Origin: an uncultured Candidatus Melainabacteria bacterium
GTDB lineage: Bacteria; Cyanobacteriota; Vampirovibrionia; Gastranaerophilales; Gastranaerophilaceae
Assembly: GCA_947364235.1 (NCBI GenBank)
Contig: CANARY010000001.1
Span: forward strand, 186,001-250,000
Reading direction: 5' to 3'
Length of the DNA stretch: 64,000 nucleotides
The translations under genes and the position numbers were made by a program. The notes beneath the pieces are model-generated. The model did no database searches and was not told the origin of the DNA. It worked only from the letters and a program-made list of their open reading frames with translations. Positions 40,652-50,293 of this stretch are shown in pieces (position 1 is the stretch's first letter; each line of letters begins with the position of its first letter).

Positions 40652-41773
40652 CTATCCTCTTAACTGAACCGGCATAACCAGATACAGATAATCTTCATCA
40701 GAAACCGGTGCAAATACTGTTGCTGAAAGCGAAGAATTTAACTTGATGCTTATTTCTTCTGACTCAGCAATTTTTAAGAATTCTAAAATAAATTTGTAAT
40801 TAAACGCGATTGCAAGCGGTTCTGCCATATATTTGATATCGATTTCGTCTTGCGAGTTTCCGGCATCAGGAGAATCTCCTGAAAGCTTAAGAGTGTTGTC
40901 TGCAAACTCAAATTTTACGATGCTGTTCTTTTCGTTAACCATAACAGCAACTCTTTCAAGAGCAGCAATCAAATCGCTTTTGTTAACAGATGCTTCTTTT
41001 GGGAAAGTCTGCGGAATAAGCTGGTTATATTTAGGGAACTGACCCTGCATAAGACGTGTAACAATTTTTGTTTTGTCGATTGTGATTACAATCTTTTTCA
41101 TTTCTTTGCAAATCTTGATTGTTTCAGAATCTGCAAGAAGTGAGATTTTTGAAAGTTCCGATAAAACTTTTGAAGAGATAAGCATTTCGAACGCTGTTTC
41201 AGCATCAGATGAAGTGTTTTTAACAACTTCTCTGACTCTTGCCAGCCTATTGCCGTCTGTTGCAGCCATTTCCAATACGTTTTTATTAACTTCGCAGACA
41301 ACGCCTGAAAGAAGGTTATTTGTTTCATATCCTGCAGCAGCTGAAACAACTTCTCTGATTGCTTTTGTAAACGGTCTTGTTTCTATTTCCATACAGTCAG
41401 TTTCAGAGATGTTTTCTTCAACCTGAGGAAACTCGTTTGCAGAAATACCAATAATATCAAATTTTGATTTTTTACTTGTAATTGTTGCTGTTGAACCGTT
41501 AAGCTCCAGATTAATAAGCTCATCATTAAGTCTTGAAAGGATTTCACCAAGTTTCTTTGCAGGAAGAGTGAATTTGCCTTCTTCTTCAACCTGAGCATTA
41601 ATCAAAGTGATGATGGACAGGTCAAAATCTGTTGCAGTAAGCTTAATTTGATTAACTCCGGCTGTTTCAATTAAGACGTTTGCAAGAACCGGCTGTAATC
41701 CTTTTACAACAGTTGCTCTTTCTACAATCTTAATCCCGTTTAATAAATCGTCTTTGTTTGCAACAAATTTCAT
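40652..41773 (-). CDS. dnaN: DNA polymerase III beta sliding clamp
   Basis: The clamp is a dimeric ring tethering Pol III. The 373-residue sequence shows three clamp domains, with MKFVANKDDLLNGIKIVERA at the start, FTLPAKKLGEILSRL in domain I, RLMQGQFPKYNQLIPQ in domain II and the C-terminal YLVMPVQLRG, the family ending. The start at 41773 has GAGGG upstream; the codon at 41776 is TTG. dnaA is not adjacent, which is unlike many bacteria where dnaA-dnaN mark the origin. Confidence 0.96.
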   Translation of the reverse strand: MKFVANKDDLLNGIKIVERATVVKGLQPVLANVLIETAGVNQIKLTATDFDLSIITLINAQVEEEGKFTLPAKKLGEILSRLNDELINLELNGSTATITSKKSKFDIIGISANEFPQVEENISETDCMEIETRPFTKAIREVVSAAAGYETNNLLSGVVCEVNKNVLEMAATDGNRLARVREVVKNTSSDAETAFEMLISSKVLSELSKISLLADSETIKICKEMKKIVITIDKTKIVTRLMQGQFPKYNQLIPQTFPKEASVNKSDLIAALERVAVMVNEKNSIVKFEFADNTLKLSGDSPDAGNSQDEIDIKYMAEPLAIAFNYKFILEFLKIAESEEISIKLNSSLSATVFAPVSDEDYLYLVMPVQLRG

Positions 41774-41809
41774 CAATGATATCCCTCAAAATACTAATAT
41801 AACAAGCTA

Positions 41810-41859
41810 ATTTTAATACAAAATCAGGAATTTGACAATAATAACTTTTTCATTAAAAA
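41810..41859. promoter_or_regulatory. Divergent promoters sharing one -35 region (dnaN / 88-residue protein)
   Basis: Minus strand: TTGTCA (41833-41838), 17 nt, TAAAAT (41810-41815) for dnaN. Plus strand: TTGACA (41832-41837), 16 nt, TAAAAA (41854-41859) for the 41866 gene. The two -35 boxes overlap by all but one base, so polymerase cannot occupy both at once. Confidence 0.5.
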
Positions 41860-41865
41860 CAAATT

Positions 41866-42132
41866 ATGAATGTAAATAATTGTAACAAAAGTTTTAGAAA
41901 GTCTAAAGTTTTAGAAAAAAATGCCGATATAAAAATTGTAAGCAAAAACTCCGGCAGACAGTTAGGAAAGGATAGATTGAATATGCGTATCGAAAATGAA
42001 ATGTTATCAAGATTTAACCAGATGGAGAAACAGTCGCGGACAGAGGTGTCTTTGTCGCAAGAATTAGATTTTTTCTTTGATAATGTGATGGATACAGTGG
42101 TTGATTATTTCAAAGAAGAGGTACGAGTATAA
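41866..42132 (+). CDS. Small charged protein of unknown function
   Basis: The 88-residue product is basic in its first half (NKSFRKSKVLEKNADIKIVSKNSGRQLGKDR) and acidic-helical in the second (MRIENEMLSRFNQMEKQ, then LDFFFDNVMDTVVDYFKEEV). No domain is recognised. The -10 box lies 6 nt before the first ATG, which would make the mRNA leaderless. Alternatively translation begins at the ATG at 41983, which has GGAAAGG upstream and would give about 49 residues. Confidence 0.5.
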   Translation: MNVNNCNKSFRKSKVLEKNADIKIVSKNSGRQLGKDRLNMRIENEMLSRFNQMEKQSRTEVSLSQELDFFFDNVMDTVVDYFKEEVRV

Positions 42133-42162
42133 AAATTTTAGCAGACTCAGGAATATACATTT

Positions 42163-42195
42163 CCCCCCCCAGGCGGTTTGATTTATCAAACCGCC
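42163..42195 (+). terminator. Terminator preceded by a C8 tract
   Basis: GGCGGTTTGAT / TCAAACCGCC stem (42172-42195), followed by a short TTATT. It is preceded by a run of eight C (42163-42170). It ends the 41866 gene before lipA. Confidence 0.7.
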
Positions 42196-42230
42196 TTATT
42201 GTATGTTATGATAAGTGAGGGGGATTAAAA

Positions 42231-43082
42231 ATGCCAAGATTACCGGAATATTTGAAGAGACCGATTATTGATACAGAAACAACAAAAACTGTACGCAGAA
42301 TTCTTAAGACAAAATGTTTGAACACAGTTTGCGAAGGAGCAAGATGCCCGAATAAAGCTGAATGCTATTCAAGAAATACAGCAACTTTTTTAATAATGGG
42401 CTCAGTCTGCACAAGAAACTGCCGTTACTGCAATATTTCTCCGGCACGTCCTGAACCTCTTGATTTAGAAGAACCTAAACACGCTGCTGAAGCTGTAAAA
42501 GAGCTGGGGCTTAAGTTTGCTGTAATAACTTCTGTTACTCGTGATGATTTGCAAGATGGAGGAGCTGAGCATTTTAAAAACTGTATTGAAGAAATTAGGA
42601 AAGTTTCTGATGCAAAAATAGAAATACTGACTCCCGATTTCAAAGGTGATACAAAAGCTCTCGATACAATTATTTCTGCACGTCCTGATGTTTTTAATCA
42701 CAATATTGAAACAGTGCGTTCGATTTTTAAAACAGCACGTCCGCAAGGTGATTACGATTGTTCTTTAAATGTATTAAAATATATCAAAGAAAATTCTGAT
42801 ATCGTGACAAAATCCGGGCTTATGGTCGGACTTGGCGAAGGGTTCGAAGACGTAGAAAAAACGCTTACAGACCTTAAACATTCTGGTGTCGATATTGTAA
42901 CAATAGGGCAGTATATTCAGCCTTCAAAACAGCATCTTGAAGTTGCTAAATACTATACTTTAGAAGAGTTTGAAGAGCTTAAAGAACTCGCGCGCAAAGC
43001 CGGGTTTAAGAATTTCCAAATAGGACCGCTGGTAAGAAGTTCTTATCAGGCTAAAAATTGTTTCGAAGAAAGTCTATGTTAA
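42231..43082 (+). CDS. lipA: Lipoyl synthase
   Basis: LipA inserts two sulfurs into the octanoyl group of E2 and GcvH proteins. The auxiliary cluster site is CEGARCPNKAEC and the radical SAM site is CTRNCRYC, followed by TSVTRDDLQDGGAEHF and the C-terminal GPLVRSSYQA with the RSSY cluster-ligand serine. Length (283) is normal. The ribosome site GAGGGGG is strong. lipB or lplA is not in the window. Confidence 0.97.
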   Translation: MPRLPEYLKRPIIDTETTKTVRRILKTKCLNTVCEGARCPNKAECYSRNTATFLIMGSVCTRNCRYCNISPARPEPLDLEEPKHAAEAVKELGLKFAVITSVTRDDLQDGGAEHFKNCIEEIRKVSDAKIEILTPDFKGDTKALDTIISARPDVFNHNIETVRSIFKTARPQGDYDCSLNVLKYIKENSDIVTKSGLMVGLGEGFEDVEKTLTDLKHSGVDIVTIGQYIQPSKQHLEVAKYYTLEEFEELKELARKAGFKNFQIGPLVRSSYQAKNCFEESLC

Positions 43083-43178
43083 AGCTTTTAATTTGTACTC
43101 TTTGTTCAACTCCTTTCATTTACCCACTTGAAATAAATCAGGTAAACAGATAAAATAAAAACAGAAGAGAGAATTTAG

Positions 43179-44666
43179 ATGCCTAAAATAGAAGAGCTTA
43201 TTAACATAGGTTTTTGCCTGCATCAGGAAGGAAAACTTGAAGAAGCGGAAGAAGCTTATCAAGAAGCACTTACTGCTGATGAAAAAAACGCTGAAATTTT
43301 TAATTTGCTTGGAGTTTTGAAGCTCCAGCAGAATGATGTGATTTCTGCTGTAAATTGGATTGAGAAAGCAATTGAGCAGCGGCCGGATGAATATTTTTAT
43401 GAAACGCTTTTTCAAGCATACGTTCGGGCAGGGCTGTTTAAACATATTATCAGACGTGAAGAAGAAGTTTTAAAGCTTTATCCTGAAAATTTTTCGCTTC
43501 TTTTTAATATTGCTCTTGCGTATAGAAATATGAAAGATGTTAAATCGGCGATTAAATATTATGATAAAGCGCTTAAAATAAACCCGGCATCATATACAGC
43601 ATGGTTTAATCTTTCTCACCTGTACAGTATTGAAGGTGAGACAAAGAATGCTGTTTCAGCGTTAAAAATTTGTAAAAAAATCCGTCCTAATGATTTAGAT
43701 ACTGATTATTTTTTAAGCCTTGCTTTGATGCGTGTAAAAGATTATGCAAAAGGCTTAAAACTTTTTGAATCAAGGCTTTGCAGAGAAACTGCAATCGCTT
43801 TGCAGAATAAAACTTATCCGGACAAAGCTTCAAAAGAAAAACTTTGGAATGGTGAAAAAATAAAAAATAAGACGATTTATGTATATTATGAAGCTGGTTT
43901 TGGCGATGTGATAATGTTTTCTCGATATATTCCGCTGCTCGCAGACAGATGTAAAAAAATCTTATTCTTACCTCAAAAACAGCTTGTACCTTTGTTTAGA
44001 GACAATCAACTCGGCTATGATAAGATAATTGACAAGTTTATACCCGAAAAAGATATTGAATTTGATGTTCATGTTCCGCTTCTGAGCCTGCCGTATCTGC
44101 TGGGGCTTAAAGGTGATAAAGTTTTTGCGTATCCGGAAGGGTATTTGAGACCGAATGAAGAGCTTAAAGCAGAATATAAGAAAAAGTTTTTCGATAATGA
44201 TAAAATCAAAGTCGGGATTAAATGGCAGGGAAACACCTATTATGACCAGGATAGAGTTATACCGGCAAAATGTTTTAAGCCTTTGATAGAAGTTGAAAAC
44301 ACACAGTACTATTCGTTCCAAACTTTTGAAGGTTCAGAAGATATAAAAGAACTTGAAGGAATTATTGATATTGGTAAAGATTTGCTCAATTTTCAACAGA
44401 CTGCAGCAGCATTAAGTAATTTGGATTTGGTAATCTGTAATGATACTTCTCTTGCTCATCTTGCCGGAGCGATGGGAATTCCATGCTGGATACTGCTGCC
44501 TTATGAAGTTAATTGGAGATGGCATACAGATTTAAGCGTTTGCGATTGGTATAACAGCGTTAAACTTTTCCGTCAGAAATCAATTGGTGATTGGGAGAGC
44601 GTGTTTGAAGACGTGTTGAAAGAAATGGGTGTTACACACGCAGATACTTGCCAAGCCGATAAATAA
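43179..44666 (+). CDS. TPR-repeat protein fused to a GT9/GT-B-like domain
   Basis: Residues 1-200 hold about five TPR units (ELINIGFCLHQEGKLEEAEEAYQEAL, FNIALAYRNMKDVKSAIKYYDKAL and similar). The C-terminal half (about 225-480) is GT-B-like with TIYVYYEAGFGDVIMFSRYIPLL, VGIKWQGNTYYDQDR and a donor-site-type VICNDTSLAHLAGAMGIPCWILLP, as in heptosyltransferase-like and TPR-glycosyltransferase proteins. It could glycosylate proteins or envelope sugars. Single gene with a weak ribosome site (AGAAGAGAG). Confidence 0.8.
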   Translation: MPKIEELINIGFCLHQEGKLEEAEEAYQEALTADEKNAEIFNLLGVLKLQQNDVISAVNWIEKAIEQRPDEYFYETLFQAYVRAGLFKHIIRREEEVLKLYPENFSLLFNIALAYRNMKDVKSAIKYYDKALKINPASYTAWFNLSHLYSIEGETKNAVSALKICKKIRPNDLDTDYFLSLALMRVKDYAKGLKLFESRLCRETAIALQNKTYPDKASKEKLWNGEKIKNKTIYVYYEAGFGDVIMFSRYIPLLADRCKKILFLPQKQLVPLFRDNQLGYDKIIDKFIPEKDIEFDVHVPLLSLPYLLGLKGDKVFAYPEGYLRPNEELKAEYKKKFFDNDKIKVGIKWQGNTYYDQDRVIPAKCFKPLIEVENTQYYSFQTFEGSEDIKELEGIIDIGKDLLNFQQTAAALSNLDLVICNDTSLAHLAGAMGIPCWILLPYEVNWRWHTDLSVCDWYNSVKLFRQKSIGDWESVFEDVLKEMGVTHADTCQADK

Positions 44667-44724
44667 AACATACATTGTAATGAAAATTGAACTTCCCAGC
44701 TCTTTAAGTTTTCCTAAAAAATCT

Positions 44725-47679
44725 TTATTTATGATACTTTGTCAAAATTTTCTTTATTTGTTTTGAAAACTCTTGCTGGTCAAAGTTTTCTTTTGAAACG
44801 TAAAAGTCTATTGCATTTCTATTATGCAGCTGTTTTCTTGCCATTGCTTCCTGAATCGAGCTCATTACTACAATCGGAATATCGGCATACATTTCATCGT
44901 TTCTTAAGCGTTCAATAAACTCATATCCATCAATTTTTGGCATCGTCAAATCTGTCATAATCAAATCATAATGACCGTGTTTGAGTTTAATCAGTGCTTC
45001 TTCTGCATCTTCAACTGTATCAACTTCGTAGCCTGTGTTTAGAAGAATATTTTTAATCATTGTTCTTGTTGTAATTGAATCATCAACAATCAAAATTCTT
45101 TTATAAGAAAGTATATCAGGCGATAAAAGTTTTGAATTATTCGATGAGTTTACAGCTTTATTGAAATCAAAATGCATAATATCCTGCATGTTCAAAATTA
45201 AGCAAAGCTCACCAGATGCAAGGTTTGTAATGCCTGAAATATTTTTGACTTTGTATAAAGGCGGAGAAAGTTTTTTCTGCAAAATGTCCTGATCTCCAAG
45301 AAGCTTATCAACAACAAGTCCGATAGTCTTTTCATCAGATTCAAGAATAAGAATAGTTTCTTTTTCACTTCTCGGAGTCGGTTCTAAGTCCAGAATATCT
45401 GATAAATAATAAAGCGGGATAATTTTTCCGTTATACAAAATCGAGCGTATTCCGTTGTTTGTATTGATTTCGTTCTGATTTTTCAAAATAAATGTTGTAA
45501 TAACCTGAATAGGGATTGCAAAAGTCTGGCCTGAAATCTGAACAAGAAATACTCTTAAAGTAGTCAAAGTTACAGGAATTTCAATATGAACACAGCTGCC
45601 TTTTCCAAACTCTGAAATTACTTTAACTTTTCCGTTGAGCTGGGAAATTTTTGTCTTAACTACATCCAGCCCGATACCGCGTCCTGAAATACTTGTGATA
45701 GAATCTCCTGTAGTAAATCCAGGCCAGAAGATTATGTTCATAATCGCTTCATCTGTCATAGAATCAATATCTTCTTGAGTAAGAAAACCTCGGGAAACAG
45801 CTCTGTCTTTGATTTTTTCTAAATTAAATCCTTGTCCGTCATCCATAACATCAATAATGACTTTGTTATCATCTTGTTTTGCTGAAAGAAGTATTCTGCC
45901 GACAGGGCTTTTACCGTTTGCAATTCTTTCTTCTTTTGATTCAATTCCGTGGTCAATTGCGTTTCTCAGAATATGGATTAAAGGTGTTTTTATTTCTTCA
46001 ATAATTTTTTTATCAGCGCAGGTGTCTTTGCCTTCGATTTCAAAATCAATATCCTTGCCTTTTTCTGCAGCAATATCTCTTACCATTCTTGAAAAAGAAT
46101 TAAATACCGTTGAAATCGGCAGTACACGGATATTCTTAACCATTGATTCGATTTCATCAATAATTAAGCGCATTTTCATGTCATCTTCTTTAGAAGCACG
46201 GTAAAGCGAGTTTAAATCGTATACTGTTTTTGACATGTTTTGGGTGATATCAAGTAAAAGCGAAAAAACTTGTTTGGCAAATACGCCGATATACTGGTCA
46301 GAATTGCCTGTCTGAAGGTATTTTCGATTGTAATATCTTAAGAAATTAGATGTTTTCAGCAAATCTTTCTGGCAAGCTTCATTTGCGTTTTTGATAGAAT
46401 CGATTTTATCAAGGTTTTTTTCTGTTTTGATTTTAGTGATAATAAGTTCGCCAAGCTGGTTGACAAGCAAATCAAGCTTCTGCGCGCTTACATGAAGAGT
46501 TTTGATTTCTGTTGAAGACGCTGACTTATTTGAAGATGAAGTTTGCGTGGATAAGTTCTTGATTTCGCTTACTCCGGAGTCTTTTTTGTAGTTAAGCTCA
46601 AGCAGCTGTTTCATGATTTCAAGCTGCTGTAAAATCAAGTCGCTGTCAATATTTTCGTTTGGCGAAGCGCAAAATTCCACAGCGCTTTTTAAAGTCATTA
46701 TCATTTGTTCTTCAAGCTGAACAGAGTTTTCTGTGATGAAATCGAGAATATCAATGATAACGTTGATGATTTCCAGTAAGTTCTGGTCATAAATGCTTTC
46801 TTTCAAAAGTAAAATATCTTCTTTAATTTCTTTTGAATGTATGCAGCTTCCTTGAAGCATGTTGATTTTTTCTGCAATATCAAAGAATGTGTTTCCTGCA
46901 TCTTCGGTTTCGATGCAGGATGTAGTAAATTTCGCTGCAGCTGAGCTCAGCTCATTTCTAAGTTCAAGAATTTCACTAATAGTCAATGTGCTGGTTGCGT
47001 TTAAGACGAATTCTATTTTTGTAAGAATATTTTCAAGCGAAGTTTTTACTTCATAAAGGTTTGAATCTTGGAAATATTCATATATTTTTTGAACTTCTTC
47101 TTGAAGAATTACAATATCTTGAGACTCTTCTTCCGGAACAATACTGTCAATGATTTCAAAACAATTGTTGAACGCGTAATTGATTTCTTCCTGACGAACA
47201 GAAAGTTCAGAAGTATCAGGTGTACTTTCTGCAATATTTGATATGAAATTTAAATTATTTGACTGCTCACTTATTTCTATTTCAAGTATGTATTCTAGAT
47301 TAGAAATGGCAGCCATGAAAGTTTCATCGATGATTTCACGTTCGTTTTTGATAGATTCTTGCAGAAACTTAGAGGCGATTTCAACAGAACGAGATAAAAG
47401 CCGGATTATTTCAGTGTTAAGGTTGAAATCGCCTCTATTCACTGCGTCAAAAATGTCTTCCATTTTGTGGAAAATACTCTGGATGTTATTAAATCCAACC
47501 ATCCTGACTGCGCCTTTTAAGCTGTGCAGCTCACGATAAATTATACTTATTAAGTCTTTATTTGCAGGTGTTTCTTCTAACGAAAACAGGTTATTAAGAA
47601 GCTGTTCAATAAGCTCTTCTGATTCGTTTTGAAATATAGAAAACATTTCTTTATTATTTTCGCTGCCTGGAAAGTCCAT
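44725..47679 (-). CDS. cheA: CheA-type hybrid histidine kinase with C-terminal receiver
   Basis: This is the 984-residue kinase of a chemosensory array. The N-terminal HPt domain has the phosphorylated histidine in YRELHSLKGAVRMVGF (about residue 52). A long, acidic helical region (about 130-390) without clear second HPt follows, then the dimerisation helices, and the ATPase with HILRNAIDHGIE, DDGQGFN and GRGIGLDVVK. A CheW-like domain (about 720-850) and a receiver with ILIVDDSITTRTM and the DLTMPKIDG aspartate complete the protein. The receiver fusion is typical of Pil-Chp and alternative-function systems. It precedes the MCP gene's direction (MCP is upstream on the same strand). Confidence 0.95.
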   Translation of the reverse strand: MDFPGSENNKEMFSIFQNESEELIEQLLNNLFSLEETPANKDLISIIYRELHSLKGAVRMVGFNNIQSIFHKMEDIFDAVNRGDFNLNTEIIRLLSRSVEIASKFLQESIKNEREIIDETFMAAISNLEYILEIEISEQSNNLNFISNIAESTPDTSELSVRQEEINYAFNNCFEIIDSIVPEEESQDIVILQEEVQKIYEYFQDSNLYEVKTSLENILTKIEFVLNATSTLTISEILELRNELSSAAAKFTTSCIETEDAGNTFFDIAEKINMLQGSCIHSKEIKEDILLLKESIYDQNLLEIINVIIDILDFITENSVQLEEQMIMTLKSAVEFCASPNENIDSDLILQQLEIMKQLLELNYKKDSGVSEIKNLSTQTSSSNKSASSTEIKTLHVSAQKLDLLVNQLGELIITKIKTEKNLDKIDSIKNANEACQKDLLKTSNFLRYYNRKYLQTGNSDQYIGVFAKQVFSLLLDITQNMSKTVYDLNSLYRASKEDDMKMRLIIDEIESMVKNIRVLPISTVFNSFSRMVRDIAAEKGKDIDFEIEGKDTCADKKIIEEIKTPLIHILRNAIDHGIESKEERIANGKSPVGRILLSAKQDDNKVIIDVMDDGQGFNLEKIKDRAVSRGFLTQEDIDSMTDEAIMNIIFWPGFTTGDSITSISGRGIGLDVVKTKISQLNGKVKVISEFGKGSCVHIEIPVTLTTLRVFLVQISGQTFAIPIQVITTFILKNQNEINTNNGIRSILYNGKIIPLYYLSDILDLEPTPRSEKETILILESDEKTIGLVVDKLLGDQDILQKKLSPPLYKVKNISGITNLASGELCLILNMQDIMHFDFNKAVNSSNNSKLLSPDILSYKRILIVDDSITTRTMIKNILLNTGYEVDTVEDAEEALIKLKHGHYDLIMTDLTMPKIDGYEFIERLRNDEMYADIPIVVMSSIQEAMARKQLHNRNAIDFYVSKENFDQQEFSKQIKKILTKYHK

Positions 47680-47709
47680 TTTTTATACCATTCTAACTTG
47701 CTTGCCGTT

Positions 47710-48756
47710 CTATCCTTCTATAGCAGAAGTCTTCATTTCATAAGACAAGCTGTTGAGCTTTGAAATTCTTTCTGAATTGACTGTCATAGTCTGAGACAGA
47801 TTTTCAGCTATTAAAGAATTTTCTTCATCAAGTGAATTTAAACGCTCGATGATGTCGCTTTGTTTTTTTGCATTCTGGTTAAGAATATCAAGAGATTCTA
47901 AAATTTCTTTGATTAAGTTCAATAAAGTTTCTGAATTTGAAGAAACAATGTTTATATCTTTAACAACAGATTCGATTTCTTTTGAACCTTCTTCTGTAGC
48001 CATTACAGTTGAGTTGGTAGTGCACTGAATGTTATTTGTAAGTGATGAAATCTTTGTGATTGCTTGTTTTGATTCGTCTGCAAGCTTTCTGATTTCTCCT
48101 GCAACAACAGCAAACCCTTTTCCGTGTTCTCCTGCTCTTGCAGCTTCAACTGCTGCGTTAAGCGCAAGCATGTTTGTCTGCTCTGCGATATCGTCTACAA
48201 CGCTGATTGTGCTTCCGATTTGCTGTGAGTGTTCTGAAAGCTCAAGAATAAGCTCTGCAATCATTTGAATCTTTTGTCTTAAGATAAGCATTTTATCTGC
48301 GTTAGAAGAAATTGATTCGTGCTCTTTTTGTGAGAAATTTATTGACTGGCTGACTTGTTTTTCTGCGTTTTTGGTTGTTGAATAATAATCTTCTGCAAGT
48401 TTTTTAAGCTTTTCAATAAGAGATGAAATAGTTTTTGTATTGCCTGAAAGATTTTCAAACATACGTTTCTGGCTGTTAATAGTTTCCATAAATTTTCCAG
48501 TTGCTTCTTCAAGAGAATTTGACTGTAACGTTAAAGACTGGCGGATTGATTTTGAAATCCATTGCTTTGTGATGAATTGAACTGTCAAATTTAATACAAT
48601 TACTATCATTAAAAATACAAATGTATCGTATGAAGCAGCATGGTTAAGTTTTGCAAACAGCAGGAATAATAAGCAGTTTATTGCAAATATTATTAAGTCC
48701 AATGCACATTTGATATTAAATTTTTGTTTAAGTCCGAATTTGAATTCATTAAGCAC
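47710..48756 (-). CDS. Methyl-accepting chemotaxis protein without a periplasmic sensor
   Basis: The 348-residue protein has two N-terminal membrane helices separated by only a few residues ([18 protein letters not shown] and [17 protein letters not shown]), so it has almost no extracytoplasmic part. The signalling tip [37 protein letters not shown] is perfectly conserved. Signals must come from the membrane, from the cytoplasm or from a partner. The start is GTG at 48756 with AGGAG upstream. It lies 30 nt before cheA and should be co-transcribed. Confidence 0.93.
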   Translation of the reverse strand: MLNEFKFGLKQKFNIKCALDLIIFAINCLLFLLFAKLNHAASYDTFVFLMIVIVLNLTVQFITKQWISKSIRQSLTLQSNSLEEATGKFMETINSQKRMFENLSGNTKTISSLIEKLKKLAEDYYSTTKNAEKQVSQSINFSQKEHESISSNADKMLILRQKIQMIAELILELSEHSQQIGSTISVVDDIAEQTNMLALNAAVEAARAGEHGKGFAVVAGEIRKLADESKQAITKISSLTNNIQCTTNSTVMATEEGSKEIESVVKDINIVSSNSETLLNLIKEILESLDILNQNAKKQSDIIERLNSLDEENSLIAENLSQTMTVNSERISKLNSLSYEMKTSAIEG

Positions 48757-48838
48757 TTCATCTCTCCTATAGTTTTTTTGAGTAATTTATTATATAATTA
48801 TTTTATACTAAAATAGACAAAATTGGAATATACAAATA

Positions 48839-50293
48839 ATGGCTGCAAAGATTTTATTAGTAGAAGACAGTGATACTCAGTTAAAATTCTTGAGAGACGG
48901 GCTTAAAGAAAATGGTTTTGAAGTGGAAACTGCCACAAACGGCGGAGAAGCTTATAAAAAACTGTTTGAATACGTTCCAGATATTGTTGTATCTGATATT
49001 ATGATGCCTGTGATTGACGGATACCAGCTTTGCAGAATGATTAAGAACGTAGATGAAATCAAAAAAATTCCTGTAATTCTTCTAACTGTTCTTGATAAAA
49101 AAATTGATAGTTTCTGGGGTAAAAAAGCTGGAGCTCAGCTCTTTTTGTCAAAATCTATTGATATGAAAGAGCTTGTTCGTAATATTAATGCGACTTTGAG
49201 AAGATATCCTTTAACAGAAGAATACAAAATGGCTCTTTTATCTAAATCAAATCCGGAATCTGCGCAAGTGCGGTTGAATTCAGTTTTGAACGACCTTTTG
49301 ATGAAATCTGTTTTTGCAAACGAGTTTAGAAACCTGAGCGACTTTATGAACTATGAAAGAGTGCTTGTTGAGAAGCTGTTCTCTCTGTTGAGCTCTTTTG
49401 TTGAATACAGTGTTGCTGGTATATTTTTCTCTTCGCCGGATGATTTTGCAGAAAATATACTCTACATTGATACTTTGGGTAAAAACCTGCCAAAAAGCTT
49501 GCTTTCTGATATTTCTTATGATTTTTTCCGAAAAATGGAAGAGCAAAAAAATATTTCAGATTCAAAGTTTGAAGTTGTTAGAATGCTTCTGGGAAAAGAG
49601 CTTGATTATAAATTTACTGATTTAAACTCGAAAATTATCATTCCTTTGATTTTTGATAGAAAACTTATCGGCGGAATATGTTTTTATACAAGACAAGACA
49701 CTGATTATGCATCATTCAGGTATTTTGATATTATGATAAGTGAGCTGCTTGCTATATTTAAAATGAAGTATCAGTATACTGAAAAAGAATTTATGTCAGT
49801 TCTTGACGGGCTTACAGGGCTTTATAACAGGCGTCAGTTTGAAATCAGCTTAGAACAGGAATACAATCGTACGAAAAGGCATCCGTCAGATTTCAGCCTT
49901 GCTATTTTGGATATCGATTTCTTCAAAAAAGTTAATGATACTTACGGCCACCAGTATGGAGATTATGTCCTTAAGACGGTTTCAGATTTGATGAAATCTG
50001 CGTTTAGGAAAACGGACTGGCTTTATCGTTACGGCGGAGAAGAGCTTGTTATGATTATGCCTGAAACTAATATTGAAGGTGCAATTATTCCGGTTCAAAG
50101 ACTTCGCAGAATGGTTGAAGAGTATGATTTTGAATATAACGGAGTTAAAGCTAAGGTCACTGTGAGTATGGGGCTTACAATGAATTTTCAGGATTTCAAA
50201 ACAGCTGCTGAAATGTTAAAATCAGCTGATGAAGCTTTGTATAAAGCCAAAGAATCCGGCAGAAACAGGGTAGTATTGCATGAACAGTCATAA
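48839..50293 (+). CDS. Response regulator with GGDEF domain (diguanylate cyclase)
   Basis: The 484-residue protein has a receiver domain (KILLVEDSDTQ, phospho-aspartate in VVSDIMMPVIDGYQ, residues 1-120), a middle domain of GAF-like size (about 135-320) and a GGDEF domain with the active motif RYGGEELVMIMPE. The RKTD four-residue motif, five residues before GGEEL, is an intact product-inhibition I-site. CheA phosphorylation would thus control c-di-GMP synthesis. It is divergent from the MCP gene by 82 nt and overlaps the CheW gene by 14 nt. Confidence 0.93.
   Translation: MAAKILLVEDSDTQLKFLRDGLKENGFEVETATNGGEAYKKLFEYVPDIVVSDIMMPVIDGYQLCRMIKNVDEIKKIPVILLTVLDKKIDSFWGKKAGAQLFLSKSIDMKELVRNINATLRRYPLTEEYKMALLSKSNPESAQVRLNSVLNDLLMKSVFANEFRNLSDFMNYERVLVEKLFSLLSSFVEYSVAGIFFSSPDDFAENILYIDTLGKNLPKSLLSDISYDFFRKMEEQKNISDSKFEVVRMLLGKELDYKFTDLNSKIIIPLIFDRKLIGGICFYTRQDTDYASFRYFDIMISELLAIFKMKYQYTEKEFMSVLDGLTGLYNRRQFEISLEQEYNRTKRHPSDFSLAILDIDFFKKVNDTYGHQYGDYVLKTVSDLMKSAFRKTDWLYRYGGEELVMIMPETNIEGAIIPVQRLRRMVEEYDFEYNGVKAKVTVSMGLTMNFQDFKTAAEMLKSADEALYKAKESGRNRVVLHEQS

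Noticed and set aside
40652-41866. Replication origin near dnaN
   Set aside because: No dnaA gene, no cluster of TTATCCACA-type boxes and no AT-rich unwinding tract that stands out.
44740-47600. Several plus-strand frames inside cheA (for example 45809-46204)
   Set aside because: Hydrophobic/Ser-rich shadow translations of the coding strand, without ribosome sites.
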